DNA of 61,488 nt from assembly GCA_003176995.1 (NCBI GenBank), contig QHBN01000208.1:1-61488 (forward strand), read 5' to 3'. The translations under genes were made by a program, and so were the position numbers. The first letter of the stretch is position 1, and each line of letters opens with the position of its first letter. The notes beneath the pieces are model-generated. The model did no database searches, had not been told where the DNA came from, and saw only the letters and a program-made list of their open reading frames with translations. Below are positions 8,794 to 15,052 of this stretch, one piece after another. Source of the stretch: Candidatus Nitrosopolaris wilkensis (lineage in GTDB: Archaea > Thermoproteota > Nitrososphaeria > Nitrososphaerales > Nitrososphaeraceae).

Positions 8794-8895
8794 ATGAAAA
8801 AATATCTCGCAATCATCGGCGCAGTTATAGCCGGCGGAATTGGAATTGCATTCAGTGCAGCACCGGCAGTACATGCTGGTGTCGCGCTTAACTGA
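8794..8895 (+). CDS. Tiny exported peptide (33 aa)
   Basis: A 34-codon frame that is almost entirely a secretion signal: MKKYLAIIGAVIAGGIGIAF followed by SAAPAVHAG and a short tail. It has a Lys-rich n-region, a Gly/Ala/Ile hydrophobic core and an AxA-like cleavage site (AVHA). A TATA-like box sits at normal distance. Nothing else is known; it may be a secreted or membrane micro-protein, or the surviving signal peptide of a truncated exported protein. Similar signal sequences are common on thaumarchaeal exported proteins (general knowledge). Confidence 0.5.
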   Translation: MKKYLAIIGAVIAGGIGIAFSAAPAVHAGVALN

Positions 8896-9166
8896 AGAGA
8901 CTTTCCTTCCCCAACTTTTTTATGCTAGCATATCCGTGGGCTGTTTGACTGCTATTTGATCATACGGATTTTTCAATAAATATCGCAGATCCTATAGCTC
9001 TAATGAAGTAAGCAAAATCGTTAGAGATAGCAAATGATACGCAGAGACAAGGTCTAATAACGAATTACGAAATAACTAACGGATCTTACCATTGAGTTGC
9101 CATATCTTAGTAGCAGCAGCTTACATTGACATGATATTTTAACTACTCCTGTTAGAGATTGGAATA

Positions 9167-9457
9167 TTGAAGACTCTGGCGTGTATCTCAAATCAGCATC
9201 ACGCGTGTGATGTCAAGGACTGTGACTGTGGTTGTCACGGACGATTCCAATCGCTAACGCAGGTCAAGGGTGATACTATACTAGCATATGCGTGGACCCA
9301 AACGGGAGGGACTGGTATTGGTCTAACAGGTGCAAACACTGTAAGACCAACATTTACAGCTCCGATAGTATCGACAACATTATCATTTAGCCTGACCGTT
9401 ACAGATAGTAATGGTTTATCGTCGTCTCCAAGTGTGGTGAATATAACAGTACGATAA
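9167..9457 (+). CDS. Small protein: Cys/His cluster plus PKD/Ig-like strand segment
   Basis: A 96-residue product from TTG 9167. Residues 5-26 hold a compact cluster (C..NQHHACDVKDCDCGCHG) able to bind metal. Residues 36-96 (YAWTQTGGTGIGLTGANTVR, FTAPIV, SFSLTVTDSNGLSSSPSVVN) match the repeat unit of archaeal PKD/REJ-like surface proteins. There is no signal peptide, so it looks like a truncated or recombined piece of a larger surface protein. It begins the run of small genes belonging to the integrated element. Confidence 0.55.
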   Translation: MKTLACISNQHHACDVKDCDCGCHGRFQSLTQVKGDTILAYAWTQTGGTGIGLTGANTVRPTFTAPIVSTTLSFSLTVTDSNGLSSSPSVVNITVR

Positions 9458-9468
9458 CGGCATTATTT

Positions 9469-9591
9469 TTGATTGTATTTGTAATAGCAGCTAACTCGAC
9501 ACAAGCACAACTAATTTCACTTCAGTTGCAAGTTGCTGACTTGAAGCGTCAAGTAGCAGCCATAACCGCCAGTCTGACAGGTTGGGAGTAA
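9469..9591 (+). CDS. Small exported coiled-coil peptide, possibly 5' half of a split gene
   Basis: From TTG 9469 a 40-residue product has a hydrophobic N-terminus ending AANSTQAQ, followed by LQLQVADLKRQVAAITASLTG, a short amphipathic coiled coil. It ends at TAA 9589-9591. The same frame stays open after this stop through a Gln/Pro-rich stretch to 9765, so the two parts may once have been one gene interrupted by a nonsense change. TAATG also lets a separate start overlap the stop. Confidence 0.45.
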   Translation: MIVFVIAANSTQAQLISLQLQVADLKRQVAAITASLTGWE

Positions 9592-9621
9592 TGGCTAATT
9601 GGTCAGTATCAGAAGCAGCAA

Positions 9622-9765
9622 ATGGCGCAGCAAATGAATCAGCCTAATCCACAACAGATGCAGCAACAACCCTTTCCTGGCACAACCGGTCAGCCACTTC
9701 CACAGCAGCAGCCACCTACAGCACAGTTTAATCCAACACCATCCACGAACGGGACGGTCCATTAA
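9622..9765 (+). CDS. Gln/Pro-rich small protein or 3' half of split gene
   Basis: From ATG 9622 a 47-residue product rich in Gln, Pro and Met (MAQQMNQPNPQQMQQQPFPG and so on) ending NGTVH. It lies in the same frame as the upstream coiled-coil peptide, separated only by one TAA. Low-complexity QP-rich tails are common at the ends of archaeal surface or structural proteins. Function unknown; a large hydrophobic antisense frame over it is a by-product of the Gln-rich codons. Confidence 0.4.
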   Translation: MAQQMNQPNPQQMQQQPFPGTTGQPLPQQQPPTAQFNPTPSTNGTVH

Positions 9766-9769
9766 GTAA

Positions 9770-10036
9770 ATGATATTCACAAAATACAGAATAGTCGTAG
9801 GCGGGATATTGGTTGCCTCTGTTACAATCCTGATAGGGCTAGCAGTATCTATAACAACTACCATACCTCCACATATGTCAACAGTGAACATAACTAAATT
9901 TCTGCCGAATAAGACGCAAATGGCTGCCGAAAAGAACATGTCAGATCCCTGTAATTCTATGTCTGGCTCTGGAATACTCTGTTTACCCAACGATACTAAG
10001 CTGATTCAAAAATACAGGGGAGGTAGTGTCATATAA
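9770..10036 (+). CDS. Small single-span membrane protein
   Basis: An 88-residue protein with one N-terminal membrane span (residues 8-31, VVGGILVASVTILIGLAVSI) and an outside Asn/Thr/Ser-rich part with two Cys (DPCNSM, ILCLP). ATG 9770 lies 4 bp after the previous stop, and the end overlaps the next gene by 11 bp, so it is part of a compact operon. No family is recognised. Confidence 0.6.
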   Translation: MIFTKYRIVVGGILVASVTILIGLAVSITTTIPPHMSTVNITKFLPNKTQMAAEKNMSDPCNSMSGSGILCLPNDTKLIQKYRGGSVI

Positions 10037-10304
10037 CCCCCCAATCACAGTATATGTTAAACATAATATAACAGATATGATAATAACTAGACTGATACTC
10101 AGTATAGGAATTAGTCTGTTCGTATCGTACGTTGTAATCAATTTCATGCTACCGTATATTTTCTATTCCTATTCATCATACCCAGGACCGAATCATATCA
10201 TATCAATTTCTGATGCAGGTGAGCAGAAACTACTGATACAAGATTATAATAATAGACTAAATCAAATAGGAGGTGAACGGCCTCTCGGTTTCTTAGTTAG
10301 TTAG
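10026..10304 (+). CDS. Small membrane protein
   Basis: A 92-residue product from GTG 10026, overlapping the upstream gene. One strong transmembrane helix (about residues 22-46, LILSIGISLFVSYVVINFMLPY) precedes an outside Tyr/Ser/Pro segment and a short soluble tail. Probably an envelope-associated protein of the integrated element. No family recognised. The stop lies inside an inverted repeat that may terminate transcription. Confidence 0.55.
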   Translation: MSYNPPITVYVKHNITDMIITRLILSIGISLFVSYVVINFMLPYIFYSYSSYPGPNHIISISDAGEQKLLIQDYNNRLNQIGGERPLGFLVS

Positions 10305-10319
10305 GTCGTTACCGAGGGG
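10281..10319. terminator. Inverted repeat between convergent genes
   Basis: CCTCTCGGT (10281-10289) pairs with ACCGAGGGG (10311-10319) in a 9-bp stem with one G-U pair and a 21-nt loop. It lies exactly between the end of the plus-strand small-gene operon and the end of the minus-strand RHH gene, where a bidirectional terminator or mRNA-protecting hairpin would be expected. Confidence 0.4.
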
Positions 10320-10330
10320 ATACATTGCCC

Positions 10331-10558
10331 TTATTTCTTACGGCTCTTCATTTTTTCTGTCTGTTTGTGGACATCAGACGAGAATCCCTTTATCATCTTC
10401 TCCTTCTCCTCAACACCTATTTCACTAGAAGGTTTAACACGGTCATATACTTCAATTAGTCGTAATATTATATCCTCATAACTCTCTCTATGGCGACCTA
10501 AACTGCTTAATTTCTCCCTCGTTTCTTTGGTTAATTGAATACTCGTTAGTTCAGCCAT
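10331..10558 (-). CDS. Ribbon-helix-helix regulator / antitoxin-like protein
   Basis: A 75-residue protein with an N-terminal RHH-type segment (ELTSIQLTKETREKLSSLGR followed by ESYEDIILRLIEVYD), the pattern of VapB/CopG-like DNA-binding dimers, then a basic tail rich in Lys. It is divergent from a zinc-ribbon operon, and the 108-bp gap carries three GTCTATAG sites, so it probably represses its own and the divergent promoter. No toxin gene adjoins it, so an element-specific repressor is more likely than a toxin-antitoxin pair. Confidence 0.7.
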   Translation of the reverse strand: MAELTSIQLTKETREKLSSLGRHRESYEDIILRLIEVYDRVKPSSEIGVEEKEKMIKGFSSDVHKQTEKMKSRKK

Positions 10559-10589
10559 TATGAGGTGTTTATCTATTGCTACCTTATAA

Positions 10590-10664
10590 GTCTATAGACA
10601 CCATAGAATAATGTTACATAAACAACCAACAATAAAGCTAAATACTTGTCTATAGCGTCTATAG
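10590..10664. promoter_or_regulatory. GTCTATAG operator cluster
   Basis: GTCTATAGAC (palindrome) at 10590-10599 and two tandem GTCTATAG copies at 10648-10655 and 10657-10664 sit in the divergent promoter between the RHH gene and the zinc-ribbon operon. The tandem pair ends two bases before the ATG at 10667 and would cover its transcription start. Short, closely spaced repeats are the usual target of RHH dimers of dimers. Confidence 0.6.
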
Positions 10665-10666
10665 AT

Positions 10667-10789
10667 ATGAGTCAATTAAGAATGACGGCAATGAAATGTG
10701 GCAGATGTTCAGGTAACTTGCAGCTATGGAACAAGTGGTTTTATCGGTGTAGTAGATGTGCACTAGCAGTAAAGAGGGAAGCACAATGA
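10667..10789 (+). CDS. Tiny zinc-ribbon protein (40 aa)
   Basis: The product contains two knuckles, MKCGRCSGN and YRCSRCALA, forming a CxxC ... CxxC zinc ribbon within 40 residues. Its TGA overlaps the ATG of the next gene (ATGA at 10786-10789), showing translational coupling. It directly follows the RHH operator cluster. Possibly a nucleic-acid-binding accessory protein of the element; function otherwise unknown. Confidence 0.6.
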   Translation: MSQLRMTAMKCGRCSGNLQLWNKWFYRCSRCALAVKREAQ

Positions 10790-11052
10790 GTCTAACACAC
10801 TGCAATACTTGTGGCAGGGAAATTAACTGGAATAAGGCCAAACGTGCTGAACTTGGAGTTAATGGACCACGAAATCAGGATTTAACGGTGCACAAGTGTT
10901 ATGGCGCACACAAAGAAGAGACACCAAAGGCTGTCGACTTACCGACAAAAGACATATTGGCACTAGTAAAACCAGAAACAGTAGACTTAACATCTGACGA
11001 AATTATTTGTCTGAAGCAATTTGTCGCGATGTTAAAGGGGATGGGCAAATGA
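10786..11052 (+). CDS. Small Cys/His protein
   Basis: From ATG 10786 (chosen because it overlaps the upstream TGA; an in-frame ATG at 10756 lies inside the previous gene) an 88-residue protein begins MSLTHCNTCGREINWNKAKR and has a second Cys/His pair (HKCYGAH) near residue 42. The C-terminal half is an acidic helix-rich segment. It ends ATGA with the next gene. Probable zinc-binding protein; no known family. Confidence 0.6.
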   Translation: MSLTHCNTCGREINWNKAKRAELGVNGPRNQDLTVHKCYGAHKEETPKAVDLPTKDILALVKPETVDLTSDEIICLKQFVAMLKGMGK

Positions 11053-11180
11053 CAGATGAAATCCTCATTGCCTGTCCTCTGTGTAAGCGGGCAGATGTAA
11101 TAAGTAATTTTAAACAAATCTGAGGATTGTTTATCTGCGAGTCATGTTATTGTTCTCCTAGGAACACGGAAATAAAATGA
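11049..11180 (+). pseudogene. Zinc-ribbon gene interrupted by in-frame TGA
   Basis: From ATG 11049 the frame reads MTDEILIACPLCKRADVISN, FKQI, then TGA (11121-11123), then GLFICESCYCSPRN and a second TGA at 11178-11180. The two halves supply the two CxxC knuckles of a single zinc ribbon, so the first stop falls between paired halves of one domain. Both ends keep ATGA overlaps with neighbours, meaning the operon is otherwise intact and the stop is recent, or is read through. No selenocysteine element was recognised. Confidence 0.6.
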
Positions 11181-11596
11181 ATAAACCATTGTTAATCTTT
11201 GGTCTGGTAATGTCGATTCTATCTGTGATTGTGGGGATAGTAATTATACTCATGGGAGTAGCACACGCGCAGACGGCGGCGAATACAACGAACGTACTGG
11301 GATTAAATGCTCAGAATATTAACCATACATTAGACGCACAGCGCTTACTTGTTGATAGAGCAATGTTGCATAAAGCAAATAATACAGACATATTAATGAA
11401 TGGAAACGATTTACTACATTGCGTTCAATCTCTATTATACCATGAAGACAAGATTACATTGGGTAATTGTGATGGCTTTATCATAAATCACCTTACATTG
11501 GTAAATGGTACTGATACAACTGAAAAAGGCTACGGCAACAATCAAACCATGATAAAGGTGGCTTATGCATATCTTAAGGCAAGGGGAATACAATAA
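11177..11596 (+). CDS. Exported protein of the integrated element
   Basis: A 139-residue protein with an N-terminal signal or anchor helix (residues 5-30, LIFGLVMSILSVIVGIVIIL, ending AHAQ) and an outside domain with many NxT/S sites and two Cys (HCVQ, NCDG) that could form a disulphide. ATG overlaps the upstream TGA and its TAA overlaps the next ATG. No family recognised; likely a surface or virion-associated protein of the element (inference from context). Confidence 0.6.
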   Translation: MNKPLLIFGLVMSILSVIVGIVIILMGVAHAQTAANTTNVLGLNAQNINHTLDAQRLLVDRAMLHKANNTDILMNGNDLLHCVQSLLYHEDKITLGNCDGFIINHLTLVNGTDTTEKGYGNNQTMIKVAYAYLKARGIQ

Positions 11597-11748
11597 TGTT
11601 TGGCCACCATAAGGACAAACCAATAGAAGTTAAGGCAGGCTGCGGTCACCGAACGGCTATCCTTGACCATGGAAGTGCCGAAGATGCAGTTTTAACTCTT
11701 TGTAGTCTTCAAATGGCCTACGTTTACCGCATTTATCGCAGTATATGA
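11596..11748 (+). CDS. Possible small Cys/His protein
   Basis: A 50-codon frame starting in a TAATG overlap with the upstream gene. It contains AGCGHRTAILDHGSAEDAV and one later Cys. The operon-style start favours it, but its 3' half lies antisense to a convincing zinc-finger-like reading on the other strand, so only one of the two is probably real, or the 3' end is degraded. Confidence 0.35.
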   Translation: MFGHHKDKPIEVKAGCGHRTAILDHGSAEDAVLTLCSLQMAYVYRIYRSI

Positions 11749-11779
11749 TTCTCCTGGCATGTGATGGTTTGGTCAACGT
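11657..11779 (-). CDS. Possible zinc-finger peptide on the opposite strand
   Basis: Minus-strand reading from TTG (11777-11779) gives LTKPSHARRIIYCDKCGKRR, then PFEDYKELKLHLRHFHGQG and TAG at 11657-11659. This is a good C2H2-like finger (CDKC ... HLRHFH). A separate 32-residue minus frame beginning MSKQEEPEKKPLIEGQKDML (11773-11871) runs into it in another frame, so a single frameshifted gene of about 70 residues is plausible. Confidence 0.4.
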   Translation of the reverse strand, partial: TLTKPSHARRIIYCDKCGKRRPFEDYKELKLHLRHFHGQG

Positions 11780-11871
11780 GTGTTCCGTGTCTCGCAGTCA
11801 CGTATCTTTCGGAGCATGTCTTTCTGACCTTCTATTAGTGGCTTCTTTTCTGGTTCTTCTTGCTTACTCAT
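11773..11871 (-). pseudogene. Charged N-terminal fragment, likely 5' part of the zinc-finger gene
   Basis: ATG 11871 opens a 32-residue highly charged frame ending in TGA at 11773-11775, where the CDKCGKRR zinc-finger frame takes over in a different register. Charged N-terminus plus C-terminal finger resembles small thaumarchaeal finger proteins, so a one-base shift probably split one gene. Confidence 0.35.
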
Positions 11872-11986
11872 TTCTTTTCCTTTTTGTAATATGCATTTAC
11901 TTGATTCAACTTGGAATAATCCAATAATGAGGATTCTATCAATTTGAATTCGCCTAAATGCTGAGATTTATCTGTCGTCGATTTCA

Positions 11987-12295
11987 TTACTTGAACCTAT
12001 AGAATCGTAAAGCAGCTATGAATGAATCATAAATATCATTATGCAAAGTAACTTGCTTATCCAAAAGCCCGTTAACTTCATACGCAGTCTTTAATGATAA
12101 AATTAATTTGGTCATTGATGGATGGATTCGTAGTTTAGCTTTCTCGAGTATAAATCGACTATGAACTAACATTTCTCTACCGTGCTTCTGCCATGCAATA
12201 GGTTGTACTGGATTCATTAATTGGCCGTATGGGGGATGCATATCCATCTCTCTTTTCTTTAAGATATCAAAGTCTTCTTGATTCCTGCGTTTCAT
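11987..12295 (-). CDS. Terminase large-subunit C-terminal remnant
   Basis: A 102-residue product whose C-terminal half (ILEKAKLRIHPSMTKLILSL, KTAYEV ... LDKQVTLHNDIYDSFIAALR) has the layout of the RNase H-like nuclease end of viral terminase or packaging ATPases: a 'lower and copy' HP..KLI.SL segment and a final NDIYDSF..AL helix carrying the catalytic-type Asp. The ATPase half (Walker A/B) is absent, so it is a stump of an ancestral provirus gene. Coupled by a 30-bp gap to the upstream unknown gene in an integrase-led minus-strand operon. Confidence 0.45.
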   Translation of the reverse strand: MKRRNQEDFDILKKREMDMHPPYGQLMNPVQPIAWQKHGREMLVHSRFILEKAKLRIHPSMTKLILSLKTAYEVNGLLDKQVTLHNDIYDSFIAALRFYRFK

Positions 12296-12325
12296 TAGCG
12301 CTGGTATTGTACATTCCCCTAAAAC

Positions 12326-12679
12326 TTAAGGCCAACATATCTCATCTTTCATATCAGACGCTAGTTTTAACTCTCGATCTACATCTTTAAAACTGAGATT
12401 TATATTCCCCAATTTCTTTATGGCAAATTCTTTTGATTGATTAAGGTCGCTGATATAACAGGTCAGTGCCAAACAAACGATTGAACGCTCCTCTCCAATG
12501 GGGTTCCTTTCCATACCCAACAATAGTTCAGCTTCCCTAGCATCAGCAAGTAAATCATTTTTGAAAATGTCGGGTTGTGTCTGTTCGTCTTTGTCTTCCG
12601 TCAAACTTCTGATTCTTTTAGCATAATGCAATACTGCTCTCTGAATCATCCCTTTCCGTCCGGGTATTTCTTCACTCAT
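12326..12679 (-). CDS. Unknown element protein (117 aa)
   Basis: Soluble, mostly alpha-helical, charged protein beginning MSEEIPGRKGMIQRAVLHYA and ending DMKDEICWP. No recognised motif, no membrane segment. It lies between integrase (30 bp upstream) and the terminase remnant (30 bp downstream), so it belongs to the same element and operon; a small DNA-metabolism or regulatory role is only a guess. Confidence 0.55.
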   Translation of the reverse strand: MSEEIPGRKGMIQRAVLHYAKRIRSLTEDKDEQTQPDIFKNDLLADAREAELLLGMERNPIGEERSIVCLALTCYISDLNQSKEFAIKKLGNINLSFKDVDRELKLASDMKDEICWP

Positions 12680-12709
12680 AACTCTTCAATCCATATAGGC
12701 AAGCTTTAA

Positions 12710-13936
12710 TCATTTCTCTTCGTCCAGTTTGTTGAAGTATTTTTCCATACGCTCGAACTTCTTGGCTAGCTCATCTATTTCTTTATATTTCTCTTCCATT
12801 TCATGATTTTCCTTTTGCTTCTCTTGCTGCATTCTGGCTATCTGGTCCTTTAGCATCTGCATCTCCTGATCCTTCTCTGATAATTTAGTCTCAATATCTG
12901 CACCTTTTGCTTCTAATTCGTGATAGTCCAGGTATGTCAAGTAAGGTTCAATCTTTCGAAATATGTCTAATTTCTCAGCCTGTGGTTTACGATAATATGT
13001 GCTATGGGAATGTCCAATGAACCATTCTGAATAGTCAGAGTGTCCCAGGTCCGAAATTGTGGTCTTTACAAACCTTCTAAAACTATGAAGAGTTATTGCA
13101 TGCCTATTACCTTTATTTTCCTGTCTCGCTTGTAATCCGATTCTGTCAAGTACTTGTCCAAACTCTGCTGCAAGCTGGTTGTATAAATTGTGAGGATCTT
13201 TGACAACTCTCCATCGGCCAGAAGTAAAGAATAATGCAGAGTCTTCTATCGGTTTTCTGACGTATCTAATCTTGCCACTTTTATTGTCAATAATCTTCCT
13301 CTTACGTTCCCGGTAATCCTTCCATATCTTTAGCCTGCTTACACACTCTTCAGTTAGAAACACAGTCCTTTCCATTTTCGTCTTGGTAAATTCAGATCTT
13401 ACTTTTGCAGTTCTAGCCTCAAAATCAATATCCTTGTAGCGAATAGAAAGAGGTTCTACTGCCCTCATTCCTGTTGCCGCAAGCATTATGACATACGCTT
13501 GTAGCCGGGGAGTCTGACAACCAAGTATAATTTTCCTAACCATATCTTTTGATAATGCTTCCATTTCGACAAGCTTTTGTTTCTTGGCTCTTACCTTCAA
13601 TCGAAATTGAATATTTGATATTGCTATGTTATGGTATTCAAGAAATGTTTTACAAGTCATTACTCGACTTGCAATGGTATTCTTTGTAATGTTGGTCGTT
13701 TTTAGATAAATATGATATTCAGCAAGTACGGAATAGAGGTCAAGTTGCTTCGTTGTTGTCTTTTGATCTATAACAAAGGCGTCAATTGTGGTATGGAATT
13801 TACTATTAGGGAGAAACCTTGCAAAATCATTTAATCTCTGTCTATATTGGACGGCAGTCGAAGGAGAGTCTATCGCTATTACTCTAACATATTCCTCAAT
13901 TAATGCACTTTGTGTGGGTGCTAACCTTTGAGCCAT
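12710..13936 (-). CDS. Tyrosine recombinase / integrase
   Basis: A 408-residue archaeal integrase. The N-terminal SAM-like core-binding domain spans about residues 10-115. The catalytic domain shows Arg158 (AATGMRAVEPL), a beta-hairpin Lys (TKTKMERTVFL), His284 and Arg287 (HSFRRF), His309 (IGHSHS) and the nucleophile Tyr314/315 (STYYRKP). A charged coiled coil (about 345-408) follows, typical of thaumarchaeal integrases. It should integrate and excise the 9-14 kb element. A TATA-like ACCTATATAGC (minus strand, near 13958-13968) is about 25 bp before the ATG, indicating a leaderless mRNA. Attachment sites were not found. Confidence 0.93.
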   Translation of the reverse strand: MAQRLAPTQSALIEEYVRVIAIDSPSTAVQYRQRLNDFARFLPNSKFHTTIDAFVIDQKTTTKQLDLYSVLAEYHIYLKTTNITKNTIASRVMTCKTFLEYHNIAISNIQFRLKVRAKKQKLVEMEALSKDMVRKIILGCQTPRLQAYVIMLAATGMRAVEPLSIRYKDIDFEARTAKVRSEFTKTKMERTVFLTEECVSRLKIWKDYRERKRKIIDNKSGKIRYVRKPIEDSALFFTSGRWRVVKDPHNLYNQLAAEFGQVLDRIGLQARQENKGNRHAITLHSFRRFVKTTISDLGHSDYSEWFIGHSHSTYYRKPQAEKLDIFRKIEPYLTYLDYHELEAKGADIETKLSEKDQEMQMLKDQIARMQQEKQKENHEMEEKYKEIDELAKKFERMEKYFNKLDEEK

Positions 13937-13959
13937 ACGTTCTGACTACAAAGGCTGAG

Positions 13960-14982
13960 CTATATAGGTATTGATTTATCATGATTCATACCATCGAAAG
14001 ATACAGGTTTGACCAAATCCGCTACGTCAACCCAACATTTTGCAATCTTATCCATGGAATGAATAGAATTCAGAACTGCAATAGTTGATTCGGAATCGGT
14101 CAATTCTATTTTTGCGAGCAACTCCTTTATCGAGTCCATGATAAGTCTAAATTGGTTGTACATTTTGATCATCCCAATGGATTCAGATCTATTCTTTTTG
14201 GTGAAAGCAGCCACCGACTTTTCCTGCATTTTCTCTATATAACTACCTGCTTCGCTAATCTCATCGACAATTTTAGTCCGAGAAATAGATGGGACTGTGG
14301 ATGCAAATTCCCCAATATAGTCACCGGCACTTTCGAGATGATTCGCTGCTATTCTATAATCCAAGATGTCGATATTGCTCAAGTTAAGCTTCCGCGCCAA
14401 TTTCTGGTCCACCATTGCGCTGCGTATTAACCTGACAAGCAGAAAGTATTGCCTGTCAACTTCATCGTCCCGGCTAAAAATCAAATTCTTAATACCCTTT
14501 GATTTCAGCCTTAGGCCGTCCAAGGCATCTCGGTACATCCCTCCGACAATTGAATTCATTCTCCTGAGGATTTTCTCTGCATCTAGAGAATTAGCATCAA
14601 GTAAAAACTGTATAGCGATGTTTGAATTATCCTCGTCCACTATCTCCAAACCCACGAGTTTTCTCATCGCTAACTTTATGCGCTCTCGATGTTCGAAAAG
14701 GATCTGGCGTTTGCCTTTGATCCGTATTTCGCTGTAGCCCAGAAGGTAGGCACCATATATTTGATTGATCAGGCTGTCAACTGAGGATTCGCTGTACAAG
14801 ATAGTAACATCTTTTATTTGGCTGTCACTCGCCTCCGACGGAAATAACGAGATTGAGTTGTCTTCATTAGTTTCAATGAACACTGTATATCCTTTATTCA
14901 GACGGTTTGTTCTAACCCAGTCACTGGGCAAAGAAATAAGCATACTACTACCTATTTTCTGTAACCTCCTTGCGTACTTCAA
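13960..14982 (-). CDS. AbrB-PhoU domain regulator
   Basis: A 340-residue cytosolic protein with an N-terminal SpoVT/AbrB DNA-binding domain (MKYARRLQKIGSSMLISLPS, residues 1-50) and a C-terminal PhoU-like helical region (from about 130). Archaeal proteins of this layout are annotated as phosphate-uptake regulators. No phosphate transporter is nearby, so its target is unknown. It is divergent from the CoA operon, sharing a 70-bp gap containing a tandem 10-bp repeat. Confidence 0.85.
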   Translation of the reverse strand: MKYARRLQKIGSSMLISLPSDWVRTNRLNKGYTVFIETNEDNSISLFPSEASDSQIKDVTILYSESSVDSLINQIYGAYLLGYSEIRIKGKRQILFEHRERIKLAMRKLVGLEIVDEDNSNIAIQFLLDANSLDAEKILRRMNSIVGGMYRDALDGLRLKSKGIKNLIFSRDDEVDRQYFLLVRLIRSAMVDQKLARKLNLSNIDILDYRIAANHLESAGDYIGEFASTVPSISRTKIVDEISEAGSYIEKMQEKSVAAFTKKNRSESIGMIKMYNQFRLIMDSIKELLAKIELTDSESTIAVLNSIHSMDKIAKCWVDVADLVKPVSFDGMNHDKSIPI

Positions 14983-14990
14983 ATCAATAT

Positions 14991-15030
14991 TTTATACTAA
15001 TTTATACTAATTAAACATTATTTTTATATT
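14991..15030. promoter_or_regulatory. Divergent promoter with tandem TTTATACTAA repeats
   Basis: TTTATACTAA occurs twice in perfect tandem (14991-15000, 15001-15010), followed by TTAAACATTA and an A/T-rich TATA candidate (TTTTTATATTTC, 15016-15027) about 26-37 bp before the PoK start. The repeats begin 9 bp upstream of the PhoU-family start codon and could be its own binding site, or two overlapping TATA elements. Confidence 0.45.
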
Positions 15031-15052
15031 TCATGTACTCTATAAACTAAAT

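Noticed and set aside
9595-9990. A 131-codon hydrophobic minus-strand frame
   Set aside because: It lies antisense to the Gln/Pro-rich and membrane-protein genes; Leu/Trp-rich content comes from complementing CAG/CCA codons.
10331-10558. Antitoxin of a toxin-antitoxin pair
   Set aside because: No toxin-like gene adjoins it; the operator and divergent operon better fit an element repressor.
11121-11123. TGA as selenocysteine or pyrrolysine-type recoding
   Set aside because: No SECIS-like or other recoding hairpin was recognised and the position is between zinc knuckles, not at a redox site; nonsense mutation is simpler.
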